This document shows positions 16,600-25,525 of a stretch of 64,000 bases of DNA, piece by piece. Source of the DNA: Chryseobacterium gleum (lineage in GTDB: Bacteria; Bacteroidota; Bacteroidia; Flavobacteriales_F; PHOS-HE28); NCBI GenBank assembly GCA_945872795.1, contig CAMCAZ010000014.1, positions 1-64,000 of the forward strand, in the 5' to 3' direction. The position numbers and the translations under genes were made by a program. The notes beneath the pieces are model-generated. The model did not search any database, had not been told where the DNA came from, and saw nothing but the letters and a program-made list of their open reading frames with translations. Every line of letters starts with the position of its first letter. Position 1 is the stretch's first letter.

Positions 16600-18393
16600 A
16601 TGTTCAGCGACCGGCAGGAACGGACCGCGTTCGCCGTGCTGGCCCTGCTGGTATGGCTGTTGGTGGCCTGGCGCGCGTGGCTCCTGCCCCTTGTGCATGA
16701 TGAGGCCCGCACCTTCTTTGTCTACGTGCAAAGTGGTCGTTTCCTGCCCTATCTGAGCCACTGGGATGCCGGCAACCATGTCCTGGCCACGGCTTTCGCA
16801 TGGTTCACCACTTCGCTCGTGGGTCTTTCCAAGATCGGCCTTCGCCTGTTCAGTGTGCTGGCCTTTCCGCTTTTCGCGTGGTACGGCTGGCGTATGCGTG
16901 CCTGGATCGGCTCACCGATGCTGGGGCGGGCCTTCCTCATCGCGTGGATCGGTACCCCCTTCCTGTTGGAGTTCTTCTCGCTCTTCCGCGGTTATGGCGG
17001 CTCGCTCGCATTCCTGGCGATGGGGGTCTTCCACCTCGTTGAGAGCCAGAAGGGAGCACTGCGACAACACCTGTCGCTGACATTGCTCGCGTTCCTGCTG
17101 GCCACTTGGTGCACACTTTCGCTCACGCTGATCTGGGGCATGGTGCTGGTGGTCCTGCTGCTGCCCATCCTGCGCCATCAGCCTCGCTTCCCTGTCCTGG
17201 TGCCATGGGTCCTGCTCGGTGTCCTACCCTGGCTTTTCACCGTCCAGTACGGCCGTGCCATGAGCGAGCGCGGGCTGCTGTACTACGGAACGGACAAGGG
17301 TCTTTTCTCGGGAACGCTGCCCTCGTTGCTTACGCCCATGATGGGCAGTGGAGACCCGGCTTGGTGTCTCCTCGTTGCAGTGATCTTTGGGGCCTGTTTC
17401 GTGCTGGTCGCGCTGCGCGTCCGGGCGCATGGGACCGATGCGTTGCAGAGTGCCCTCGTCCTCATCGGCCTGCTGCTGCTCGCTGAGCTTGTGGGTCGCT
17501 GGCTGCTGTTCTCCCTCTTCGACACGCCCTATCCCAGCGACCGGACGGCACTGCACCTGGTTCCCTTGTTCCTGCTGCTGCTGGCACTGTCCATCGATCA
17601 GCTCTTGCGCCACAGGCCAAGATGGTCACCCCTGGCGCTCGTCCTGCTCGCCTTCCCCTTGTTCGGGCTGGTCAAAGCCCGGACCGTGAACACGCTCAAT
17701 TGGCCTGAGGAGTCGATCAGCCAGGAACTCTACGCCATGGTCGAGCAGCGTGCTGCGGCCAGTGATCGTCCGCTGTTGGTGGGCGGCTATCGCCAGATGA
17801 CACCCGTGTGGGACCTCGAAGCACTCATGGCGGGATCTGCCGTGCCACCGATGGACCCCAACGGACATCCTGCCGCTGACCTGGACCTCCTGCTGATCGA
17901 CACCACCTACTTCACCACGCCGGAAGGGTATCGGACCATCGCCACCTCGCGGTCCGGACGGCAGGTGTTGAAGGAACGTCTCCGGCCATTGAGGCTGACG
18001 CTGCTCGGCGATACAGCGATGCAACGGGAGGCGACGAACGATGAGTTCGTGGAGGTCTGGCACTCCGGCGCGGGTTTGTCCGGCTTGTGTACCACGGTGT
18101 TGGAGTTTTCCTCCCCGGTCCGAAGCGCCTCCCGTTCGCTGAACCTCGACCTTGTCATTGAACTGCGCTCCGGAATCGGGGAGGTCCTGCACTATGATCG
18201 CGTGGAGCTCCGTGGCCGCAGCCTGCAATGGACGGGCGACACCCTGCACTTCATGCGTCGTGTGCCGGACCACCCGGAGGCCGTGACCATGGTCGCCTAT
18301 TTCTACAACCCTGAACGGGCGATCTATGCGTTGCCACATGTCCGCGTTGCGCTGCACTGGATGGATCGCAATGACGAACTTCGCCCACACTGA
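16600..18393 (+). CDS. GT-C-like membrane protein with C-terminal beta-sandwich
   Basis: A 597-residue protein with about ten spans in the first ~370 residues and an exported C-terminal region. Loop 1 has the acidic pair [16 protein letters not shown] expected of GT-C glycosyltransferases, followed by [13 protein letters not shown]. After the last span ([16 protein letters not shown]) comes a soluble part ending in a beta-rich module ([22 protein letters not shown]). This module resembles the repeats in the 21317 gene and the 25522 protein. Substrates are unknown. It is inserted between scoA and scoB with tight spacing, which is odd for a CoA-transferase operon and suggests transfer or rearrangement. 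Confidence 0.7.
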   Translation: MFSDRQERTAFAVLALLVWLLVAWRAWLLPLVHDEARTFFVYVQSGRFLPYLSHWDAGNHVLATAFAWFTTSLVGLSKIGLRLFSVLAFPLFAWYGWRMRAWIGSPMLGRAFLIAWIGTPFLLEFFSLFRGYGGSLAFLAMGVFHLVESQKGALRQHLSLTLLAFLLATWCTLSLTLIWGMVLVVLLLPILRHQPRFPVLVPWVLLGVLPWLFTVQYGRAMSERGLLYYGTDKGLFSGTLPSLLTPMMGSGDPAWCLLVAVIFGACFVLVALRVRAHGTDALQSALVLIGLLLLAELVGRWLLFSLFDTPYPSDRTALHLVPLFLLLLALSIDQLLRHRPRWSPLALVLLAFPLFGLVKARTVNTLNWPEESISQELYAMVEQRAAASDRPLLVGGYRQMTPVWDLEALMAGSAVPPMDPNGHPAADLDLLLIDTTYFTTPEGYRTIATSRSGRQVLKERLRPLRLTLLGDTAMQREATNDEFVEVWHSGAGLSGLCTTVLEFSSPVRSASRSLNLDLVIELRSGIGEVLHYDRVELRGRSLQWTGDTLHFMRRVPDHPEAVTMVAYFYNPERAIYALPHVRVALHWMDRNDELRPH

Positions 18394-18406
18394 ACGCCCC
18401 CGCAGC

Positions 18407-19063
18407 ATGGCACTCACCAAGGAACAAATGGCTCAGCGCATCGCGCGCGAGTTGAAGGACGGCTACTACGTGAACCTTGGGATCGGGATCCCCACGCTGG
18501 TGGCCAACTACATTCCCGAGGGGATCAATGTGGAACTGCAGAGCGAGAACGGTATCCTGGGCATGGGCCCGTTCCCGTGGGAAGGGGAGGAGGATGCCGA
18601 CCTGATCAACGCCGGCAAACAGACCGTGACCCTGAAGGCCGGTGCAGCGATCTTCGACAGTGCCACCAGCTTCGCCATGATCCGCGGCCAGCACGTGCAG
18701 CTCACCGTGCTCGGTGCCATGGAGGTGAGCGATACCGGTGACATCGCCAACTGGAAGATCCCCGGTAAAATGGTGAAGGGCATGGGGGGCGCCATGGACC
18801 TGGTGAGCAGCGCGGACAACATCATCGTGTGCATGCTGCATACCAACAAGGCCGGTGAGAGCAAGCTGCTGAAGAAGTGCACCCTGCCCCTGACCGGCGT
18901 GGCCTGCGTGAAGAAGATCGTGAGCGACCTCGGCGTGTTCGATGTCACTCCCGATGGTTTCAAGCTCCTGGAGCGCGCACCTGGTGTGAGCGTGGAGGAG
19001 ATCCAGGCCAAGACGGAAGGGCGTCTGGTGGTGGAAGGGGATGTGCCGGAGATGGCCGTATGA
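18407..19063 (+). CDS. scoB: 3-oxoacid CoA-transferase subunit B
   Basis: The beta subunit (218 residues), carrying the active-site glutamate that forms the covalent CoA thioester, in the [10 protein letters not shown] motif. [15 protein letters not shown] and the C-terminal [20 protein letters not shown] are typical. The track ORF extends 27 codons into the preceding gene; ATG 18407 in frame gives [15 protein letters not shown], the usual start. It lies 13 nt after the GT-C-like gene rather than next to scoA. Enzyme function should be intact because both subunits are full length. Confidence 0.95.
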   Translation: MALTKEQMAQRIARELKDGYYVNLGIGIPTLVANYIPEGINVELQSENGILGMGPFPWEGEEDADLINAGKQTVTLKAGAAIFDSATSFAMIRGQHVQLTVLGAMEVSDTGDIANWKIPGKMVKGMGGAMDLVSSADNIIVCMLHTNKAGESKLLKKCTLPLTGVACVKKIVSDLGVFDVTPDGFKLLERAPGVSVEEIQAKTEGRLVVEGDVPEMAV

Positions 19064-19150
19064 ACACATGCCCCGAAGGCCATGCTCACATGTCGGTGTA
19101 AGGGATCGCCTTGTTGCCAGTCACAGAATAACCGTTGACCACACCTTCCG

Positions 19151-20509
19151 ATGGCCGGACTCACCTCCACGATGAATGCGAACTTGTCCGCCATGTTGAG
19201 GGGTATCAGGCAGTGGCCCAGGGTGCTGGTCGGCGTCTCCTTTTTCGTGTTCTTCCTGTCCTTTTCGGCATCCACCATCCAGTTCAATGACAAGGTTCCG
19301 CTCGACGATTGGCGGCATGACCTCCGTGCTGACGCAGCGGGGTATTACATCTACCTGCCAGGATTCTTTCACCATGGGTTCAAGGCATCGGGCATTGATC
19401 AAGACCTGGCCTTGGAGTTGGCCGGGAACGGCTTTCAACGCGATACAGTAGCCGATCGGATCATCACCAAGTATCCGATCGGTACCGCCCTGTTGCAACT
19501 GCCTTTCTTTGGTGTTGCCGAGATGATCGAGGGACCGGGACGCACCGATGGGTGGACCCGAACACACCATAGGGCCATTGAAGTGGGTGGGGTCTTCTAC
19601 TGGACCTTGGGGCTGCTTTTCCTTGCATTGGGCTTGCGCGCGCGTCATGGTTCCACCATCGGGGTGGCGGTCCTGGTGCTGGTCTGCATTGCATTTGGCA
19701 CCAACGTGTTCTACTATGCGTTCCGGGCACCGGGCTACTCGCACATCTACTCGTTCTTTCTGGTCGCTCTCTCCTACTATGCCCTGGTCGCCGACCATGG
19801 CCGACCCATGCGACCGGCGATGCGATGGACCTTCCTCTTCGCCAACGCCTTCATTCTGCTCGTGCGGCCCATCGACCTGATCGCCGTGGTGGCCTTGTAC
19901 GGACTGCTGTTCCTGGACCGACCTGCGCTGCTCCGGGACCCGCGTCTTCTGCCTGCACAGATAGGAGTAGGCCTGGTGGTGGCCTTTCCGCAGCTCCTGT
20001 ACTGGAAATTCGTCCATGGTCGCTGGGTGGTCTACTCCTACGGCGATGAAGGATTTACCAACTGGGATGCCCCATACTGGGCGGAAGTGCTGATGTCGCC
20101 CATGAACGGATTGATACCGCACGCACCGGTGTTCATCCTTCTGCCGTTCGGACTATTTCTGCTGTGGCAGCGCGACCGGAAGCAGGCCCTGTTGATCGGT
20201 GCCCTCTTCGTGCTGGTCATCTATTCCTTCGCGGCCTGGCATGCCTGGCATTTCGGTTGCGCCTATGGCATGAGGCCCATGGTGCAATACACGCCATTCC
20301 TGGCGATCCTGTTATGGGTGCTCTTCGATGGTCTTCGCCGGAAGTATCCCGCCATCCTTCACGGTCTCGTACCTCTTTTGGTGCTGGTGGCTTTTGTGAA
20401 CTACCGGGCCATGCTGCAATACGATGTCTGTTATCTCTGGGGAAATGGTCAGTGGATGCCCTACGGTCGCAACATCATGGAAGCGTTCTTTGGCAAAGTG
20501 GTGTTCTAG
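19151..20509 (+). CDS. Polytopic membrane protein, GT-C-like
   Basis: A 452-residue integral membrane protein with roughly ten to eleven spans. After the first span, the loop carries DWRHDLRADAAGYYIYLPGFF, a D-rich motif in the position of the GT-C catalytic aspartates, and TKYPIGTALLQLPFF follows. It is clearly paralogous to the 26794 gene: both have YxYLP, a PxGxALLxLPxF-like step, SHIYSFFLVAL/SHAYIYFLFAA and PQLLYWKxxxGxW. The likely role is transfer of a sugar from a polyprenyl phosphate to an exported acceptor, possibly with the DPM1-like GT2 encoded 36 nt downstream. The exact reaction is unknown. Confidence 0.7.
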   Translation: MAGLTSTMNANLSAMLRGIRQWPRVLVGVSFFVFFLSFSASTIQFNDKVPLDDWRHDLRADAAGYYIYLPGFFHHGFKASGIDQDLALELAGNGFQRDTVADRIITKYPIGTALLQLPFFGVAEMIEGPGRTDGWTRTHHRAIEVGGVFYWTLGLLFLALGLRARHGSTIGVAVLVLVCIAFGTNVFYYAFRAPGYSHIYSFFLVALSYYALVADHGRPMRPAMRWTFLFANAFILLVRPIDLIAVVALYGLLFLDRPALLRDPRLLPAQIGVGLVVAFPQLLYWKFVHGRWVVYSYGDEGFTNWDAPYWAEVLMSPMNGLIPHAPVFILLPFGLFLLWQRDRKQALLIGALFVLVIYSFAAWHAWHFGCAYGMRPMVQYTPFLAILLWVLFDGLRRKYPAILHGLVPLLVLVAFVNYRAMLQYDVCYLWGNGQWMPYGRNIMEAFFGKVVF

Positions 20510-20519
20510 TCCTAGGCCG

Positions 20520-20527
20520 TAGTTTCG
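20520..20527 (+). promoter_or_regulatory. -7 promoter box, GT2 gene
   Basis: TAGTTTCG, 18 nt before the ATG at 20546, may give an internal start within the island. Confidence 0.4.
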
Positions 20528-20545
20528 CTGCTGCTCCTTGCTCCC

Positions 20546-21262
20546 ATGCCTATTCAGAAACTCTCCATAATCATCCCCGCCTACAACGAGGAGCGGACGA
20601 TCCACCTTATTCTGGACAAGGTGCGGGATGTGGCACTGGACCACGGCATCGTCAAGGAGATCATCATCGTGAACGACGGCTCCCGTGACGGTACTGTGCA
20701 GGCCATCCAACGTTATATGGCGGCCAACCCCGGACTGGGCATCCAGTTCTACGAACAGCCTCGGAACATGGGCAAGGGCGCGGCCATTCACCGGGGCATC
20801 AAAGAGGCCACCGGAGATTTCTTGCTGGTCCAGGACGCAGACCTGGAGTATGACCCCCGTGAATACAACGATCTGCTGCGCCCTGTGGTGGAAGGCTTCG
20901 CCGATGTGGTCTTCGGGTCACGGTTCATGGGACACCACCCCCATCGTATCCTGTTCTTCTGGCATAGCATCGGCAACCAGTTCCTCACCTTCCTGTCCAA
21001 CGCGTTCAACAATTTGAACCTGACGGATATGGAGACCTGCTACAAGCTGATCCGCAGCGATATCGCCAAGGGTCTTGATCTGCGTGAGCAACGTTTCGGC
21101 TTCGAACCGGAGGTCACCGCCAAACTGGCCCGGGTGAAGAACATCCGCATCTATGAGGTCGGTATCAGCTATTACGGCCGCACTTACGCGGAAGGCAAGA
21201 AGATCGGCTGGAAGGATGGTGTTCGTGCCATCTGGTGCATCGTCAAGTATGGCCTGGGTTAA
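20546..21262 (+). CDS. DPM1-like family 2 glycosyltransferase
   Basis: A 238-residue cytoplasmic GT-A enzyme. It shows SIIIPAYNEERTIHLIL at the N-terminus, NDGSRDGT for nucleotide binding, the metal-binding DAD in QDADLEYDP and the DMETCYKLIRSDI and FGFEPEVTAKLAR motifs typical of dolichyl/polyprenyl-phosphate mannose synthase-like enzymes. It would charge a polyprenyl phosphate with a hexose from a nucleotide sugar on the cytoplasmic face. That product is the classic donor for GT-C transferases such as those encoded on either side. It has no membrane spans of its own. Family assignment is firm; the sugar is unknown. Confidence 0.9.
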   Translation: MPIQKLSIIIPAYNEERTIHLILDKVRDVALDHGIVKEIIIVNDGSRDGTVQAIQRYMAANPGLGIQFYEQPRNMGKGAAIHRGIKEATGDFLLVQDADLEYDPREYNDLLRPVVEGFADVVFGSRFMGHHPHRILFFWHSIGNQFLTFLSNAFNNLNLTDMETCYKLIRSDIAKGLDLREQRFGFEPEVTAKLARVKNIRIYEVGISYYGRTYAEGKKIGWKDGVRAIWCIVKYGLG

Positions 21263-21302
21263 GGTCTGTCGCAGGCCCTATATGCCCTGTTCTCCGGTGC
21301 GT

Positions 21303-21310
21303 CATCTTTG
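21303..21310 (+). promoter_or_regulatory. Possible -7 box, GT-C/repeat gene
   Basis: CATCTTTG (one base off TAnnTTTG) ends 6 nt before the ATG at 21317. Confidence 0.35.
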
Positions 21311-21316
21311 TGGGCG

Positions 21317-23617
21317 ATGAACGCACGTGACCGCGCGATATTGATCCTATGGAGCATGACCTGGGCCGCTGCCGCGGTGCTGGTGCGTCTCTGGTCCGAG
21401 GCCCTGCTCGAAGGGGGTGATAGCATCCAGCATTATCAGATCGCCAGACATTCCTGGCAGCATCCCGACCTGCTCCTTCACCACTGGGGCAAGCCCCTGT
21501 TCACCCTGTTCGCTTCGCCTTTCGCACAGCTCGGCCACTGGGGTGTCTCCCTCTTCAACGCGGTCTGCCTGTTGATCACCGCCTGGGCTGCGGACGGCCT
21601 GTTGAAACGGGCGGGTCCGGCTGCACGCTGGCTTTATGTGCCGGCACTGTTACTGGTGCCCGTCTACGGTACGCTGGTCTTTGCCGGGATGACCGAGGTG
21701 CTTTTCGGACTGTTGACGGCACTGGTGATCAGGGCGCTCTACGATGAGCGTCCTGTGCTGGCCATGGTCATCGTTTCGTTCATGCCGTTCTCCCGTCCCG
21801 AATACATTGCGTTCGCGCCCTTTGCGGTGGGCTGGGTGATGATGAAGGGTCAATGGAGGGCCCTGCCCTTCCTTCTGGTGGGTCACGTGATCTACGGTGT
21901 CATCGGGCTCTTCGCTCTCGGCGATGCACTTTGGGCGTTCCACAACGACCCCTACTCTTGGTCGAAACCCATTTATGGCAGCGGCCCACTGGTGCATTTC
22001 GCCGCTCGGGCGTTCGAGATCTATGGTGCTCCATTGGTTTTCGGCCTTGTGTTCGCGTTGGTGTCGGGCGTCTGGCTGTGGAGGAGGAACGACACCGACC
22101 GCCCCTTGCTGAAGCTGCTGTTCTTTGTTGGTGTGTTGCCCACGCTGGCGATCTGGTCCGTCCACTCCGTCCTGTGGTGGAAGGGTTGGAAAGGCTCCCT
22201 TGGCTTGGTGCGGGTGATCGCGACCACCGCCCCGTTGGCGGTGATGTGCATGCTGTTCCCCATTGTCCGGGCAACAGGGCTGATCATCAAGGAGGGCATG
22301 GGCAGGACCGTGCTGGCGGTGATGGCCACGGCAGGATACATCCTGCTTGCCCTGTGGTCGTTCCTTTCCGTGCAACCGCTTCCCGTGAAGCCCTGGCCGT
22401 ACGACCGCTTCGTTCGTTCCGTGGGCGAACATGTGGCAGCGATCAAGGGCGACTATGGGCGCGTGGTCTATTTCCATCCCACGCTGGGCTACTATGCCGG
22501 GCTGGATCCCAATGATGCCGCTAAAGCCCGCCATTGCTGGGGCTTCGATACCACCTTGACGGACCTTGGTCTTTTGCCGAACGACCTGGTGGTCTGGGAC
22601 GCGCACTTTGCCCCCAACGAAGGGTCCACCCCGTTGTCGATGCTGTTGGACCGAACGGACCTGGAGCTGGTGGAGCTCTTGGTGCCCGAGGAGCGGATGG
22701 AGGTGTTGGGCGGCCATCTGTTCGAGGTCTACCTCTTTGCGCGCCGGGAAGGAAAGCGGACCGAGGAACGCCAGGTGCTTTTTGACCCCGATAAGGGCTT
22801 TCAAGTGGATGTGACCCACCGATATGACGTGATGCCCTGTCCGCCCGGGGTTGGCGGCCGTTGTTTTCAGGGCACGGAGTTCCCGCTGGACGTATCCGAT
22901 ATCCCGATCGATGCCCCGGGCTTGTTGTATGCGCAAATGACCGTCAGTGGCGAGCTCTTTCTGGATGGTGAAGACCAACAGGCCGAACTGGTGTTCGTCG
23001 AGGAGAACGCATCGGGTAAGCTGAGCTACTGGTCGGAGAAATTGCTGAACGGAAAGTTCTCGCATCACTATCGTATCCCGCCCCGTGCACCCGATGTACG
23101 CAACAAGCTCTACATCTGGAACCGGTCCGGCAATGGCCTGCGGATCGTGGACCTGCGTATGGAACTGGTCCGCGTGATGGGCTCACGTAAAGAGGAACAA
23201 CAGCAGATCCTTGATCCCGGACAGGGCTTTCTCGTGGAGCTCGTCCATCGCATGGATACCCTGCCCTGCCCGATCGGGGTCGAAGGTCACTGCTTTCAGG
23301 GAGGAGAATTTCCCATGGAACTACTGGACCTTCCCCTGGGTTCGAAGGACATGTACTACGCTGAACTGGTCGTCAGCGGCGAAGCCTTCCTGGAAGGTAA
23401 CGGCGATGCGACCGAACTCGTGTTCACCGAAGAGAGCGCTGAGGGCCGCTTGAGCTATTGGTCGGAGAAGTTGGCGAACGGAACGTTCGAGCATCGCTTT
23501 CGCGTGCCTCCGCGTGCCTCTGATGTGCGCAACAAGCTATATCTCTGGAACCGTTCGGGACAGCCCTTCCGGATGAACGACCTGCGTCTGAGGGTGGTGC
23601 GCACCCTGCGGAAGTGA
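21317..23617 (+). CDS. GT-C-like membrane protein with two tandem C-terminal repeats
   Basis: A 766-residue protein. Residues 1 to about 370 form a polytopic GT-C-like core with the loop-1 motif EGGDSIQHYQIARHSW and a conserved GKPLFTLFASP. A soluble linker follows. The last ~285 residues are two copies of a 143-residue beta-rich module. Each has a Cys pair (MPCP.GV.G.CFQG), the segment LSYWSEKL.NG and the closing DVRNKLY.WNRSG. The copies are alike in DNA as well as protein, suggesting recent duplication. The modules should be periplasmic or extracellular and could bind the glycan product. The track ORF starts at 21308; ATG 21317 follows a box-like CATCTTTG. Confidence 0.72.
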   Translation: MNARDRAILILWSMTWAAAAVLVRLWSEALLEGGDSIQHYQIARHSWQHPDLLLHHWGKPLFTLFASPFAQLGHWGVSLFNAVCLLITAWAADGLLKRAGPAARWLYVPALLLVPVYGTLVFAGMTEVLFGLLTALVIRALYDERPVLAMVIVSFMPFSRPEYIAFAPFAVGWVMMKGQWRALPFLLVGHVIYGVIGLFALGDALWAFHNDPYSWSKPIYGSGPLVHFAARAFEIYGAPLVFGLVFALVSGVWLWRRNDTDRPLLKLLFFVGVLPTLAIWSVHSVLWWKGWKGSLGLVRVIATTAPLAVMCMLFPIVRATGLIIKEGMGRTVLAVMATAGYILLALWSFLSVQPLPVKPWPYDRFVRSVGEHVAAIKGDYGRVVYFHPTLGYYAGLDPNDAAKARHCWGFDTTLTDLGLLPNDLVVWDAHFAPNEGSTPLSMLLDRTDLELVELLVPEERMEVLGGHLFEVYLFARREGKRTEERQVLFDPDKGFQVDVTHRYDVMPCPPGVGGRCFQGTEFPLDVSDIPIDAPGLLYAQMTVSGELFLDGEDQQAELVFVEENASGKLSYWSEKLLNGKFSHHYRIPPRAPDVRNKLYIWNRSGNGLRIVDLRMELVRVMGSRKEEQQQILDPGQGFLVELVHRMDTLPCPIGVEGHCFQGGEFPMELLDLPLGSKDMYYAELVVSGEAFLEGNGDATELVFTEESAEGRLSYWSEKLANGTFEHRFRVPPRASDVRNKLYLWNRSGQPFRMNDLRLRVVRTLRK
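22763..23617 (+). repeat. Tandem in-gene duplication (period 429 bp)
   Basis: Copy 1 starts near 22763 and copy 2 near 23192, both with GAGGAAC; the period is 429 bp (143 codons). Long stretches are conserved in DNA, such as the region encoding SYWSEK and VRNKLY.WNRSG. Confidence 0.85.
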
Positions 23618-23656
23618 AGGGTCCTTGCCGGTTCTTCGGTCATTGTTCCCGATGAA

Positions 23657-25525
23657 CTATTCCACGGAGATCTCCAAGATCTCACCCACGAGGTCCTTGG
23701 CCGGGAAAGGGATGAAGCCTTGCTCATAGGGGGTGCCGGGCCACCAACGGGTATTGTGGTATTCCTGGGTGATGATCAACAGCATCTGCACATTGCTGAT
23801 CTCGGTGATGGACCGGTCCATGTAGCCCACCTCGCGCAGCTGATCGAGCTCGGGCCCGATGCGCCAGATGATCTCCTCGGGCCGCCAGTCGATCTCGAAC
23901 CAGTAATGATCACCTCCGAAGAGCTCCTTGTCTGAAGCCTCGGACTTCTGGGTGAGCGCCCTGTAGTTCTCATCCCAGCGATGGCTCACGAAGATCTGGC
24001 CATTGCGATCCATGGGCTGACAGCCCTTTCCGAACCTGGGCGGCGTATGGCAGGCCATATCCCAATTGGTACATGCCACGGTGATCTGGCCAGGTCGGTC
24101 CGTGCGCACTTCGCTGGTACTGTAGGTCCATGCCGTGCGCTCATCCGGCAGGGCCAACTGCTGGGGGTAGCTGGGGGGGAAGCTCTTCTCTGGGCAATAG
24201 GGTGCGGTCTTCAGGACCTCAAAATCGATCTCGGAATATTCCACGCGGGGCACCCGTTGGTCGCCATCACTGCCATAGTAGTGCTTCAGGTACCCGTCCT
24301 TTTCGCAAGGCCTTCGAAAGCCGCCTGGTGCGCCGTCATTGATCAGCCAGATCGCGTTGGTGATCCCCACCCACATGTCCGAATCGTTCAGCAGGCGCGT
24401 AAGCTTGCACTTCACCCGGTACTTGCCATAGGCCAGGCCGTGGCGGGCACGGATGCCGACATTCTCCTTGCGCCAATTGCCATGGCTGCTCGCAGGGTTG
24501 CGCAGTTGAATGCGCTTTCGTTCCGGGTCGCTGGTGACGGTGGCACAGGGCGTGCCGGTGGTCATGGGCCGCAATTGCACCATCTGGTCCGCAGGGAACA
24601 GGCAGCGGTAACGGTCATGGTCCGCCGGCGTGTACTCGTTCGAAAGCACATCCGCGATCAGGGGAATGTTCTCGAACCGGGTGGAGGGATCGACATAGTG
24701 GATGAACTGTTCGAAGGGCGCCCGCTTGAAGAGCTCGGGCGAGTTGCCGCAGTTCGTCGTGAAAGCCGCGCCATCCACAGGCACCTCGCTGCGGATGTGC
24801 ACACCTGCGCCAAGGTCGGGGCGTGCGCGCACGTGCAGGCGTTCATCGGCCACCAGCACGCGCACCATGGGATCCCTGGATCCGGGCCCGTGGAGCCAGT
24901 ACCAGAACGGGTCCACGTGAAGTCCGTTCTCCCGGGCACTGATGTCAGACACCGCGCGGGGAGGAGGTGAATGTTCGAAGTGGGACTCGGGCATCACCAC
25001 CACCATGAAGCGGTACAGGCCCACCCTTGGATTGCGCGACCAACGGGCGGTCCGACCGAGCGAGTCCAGGTGTTCGGGTTCGTCCCGGGGGTCGCCACGG
25101 ATGCGGAACCGGTCCTTCACCACAAGGCCGCGTTCGTCCGCAGGGGTGGTCAGGCGGAAGCCCTCCTTGGGGTCCTCCCAACTGCCATAGAAGTTCTCGT
25201 GCGCGAGCGGATGCTGATCACCGTTCTCCGTGGCGTGTGCGAACTTGTAGGAATCGTTCAGGTAGTACAGTTTGTAGCGGAATCGAGGAAAGGCACCTGT
25301 GGTGTCATTGACCGTGAACTGAAAGGAGAAGCGACCTTCCGGTACCTGTCTCACACTGGGGACCACAAAGCCGCTGTCCAACGCATCCACGTAGTCCAGG
25401 TCGATGACCTTGATGCCGTTCTCCTCGTTGGTCCAGTTCTCCAGGACCTTGAGATCACCCGTGCGATCGCCCTGCGTGCAGGCGGTGAGCAATGCGGCGA
25501 GGAGTATGGGTGCGTGCGCCCTCAT
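23657..25525 (-). CDS. Lipoprotein with GH16-like (laminarinase-fold) C-terminal domain
   Basis: A 622-residue exported lipoprotein with lipobox LTAC (signal MRAHAPILLAALLTAC). The C-terminal ~270 residues follow the GH16 pattern: YGKYRVKCKLTRLLNDSDMW, then EYSEIDFEVL near residue 430 carrying an EIDFE catalytic-type motif (ExDxE), then HYWFEIDWRPEEIIW and a final strand GEILEISVE. GH16 enzymes cleave or transfer beta-1,3/1,4-glucans and galactans. The N-terminal ~300 residues are beta-rich and unrecognised. The ATG overlaps the stop of the upstream 25522 gene by 4 nt. Active hydrolase, transglycosylase or mere binding protein cannot be separated here. Confidence 0.65.
   Translation of the reverse strand: MRAHAPILLAALLTACTQGDRTGDLKVLENWTNEENGIKVIDLDYVDALDSGFVVPSVRQVPEGRFSFQFTVNDTTGAFPRFRYKLYYLNDSYKFAHATENGDQHPLAHENFYGSWEDPKEGFRLTTPADERGLVVKDRFRIRGDPRDEPEHLDSLGRTARWSRNPRVGLYRFMVVVMPESHFEHSPPPRAVSDISARENGLHVDPFWYWLHGPGSRDPMVRVLVADERLHVRARPDLGAGVHIRSEVPVDGAAFTTNCGNSPELFKRAPFEQFIHYVDPSTRFENIPLIADVLSNEYTPADHDRYRCLFPADQMVQLRPMTTGTPCATVTSDPERKRIQLRNPASSHGNWRKENVGIRARHGLAYGKYRVKCKLTRLLNDSDMWVGITNAIWLINDGAPGGFRRPCEKDGYLKHYYGSDGDQRVPRVEYSEIDFEVLKTAPYCPEKSFPPSYPQQLALPDERTAWTYSTSEVRTDRPGQITVACTNWDMACHTPPRFGKGCQPMDRNGQIFVSHRWDENYRALTQKSEASDKELFGGDHYWFEIDWRPEEIIWRIGPELDQLREVGYMDRSITEISNVQMLLIITQEYHNTRWWPGTPYEQGFIPFPAKDLVGEILEISVE

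Noticed and set aside
22763-23617. Direct repeats as a CRISPR or mobile element
   Set aside because: Two in-frame copies of a protein module; no spacers, no terminal inverted repeats.
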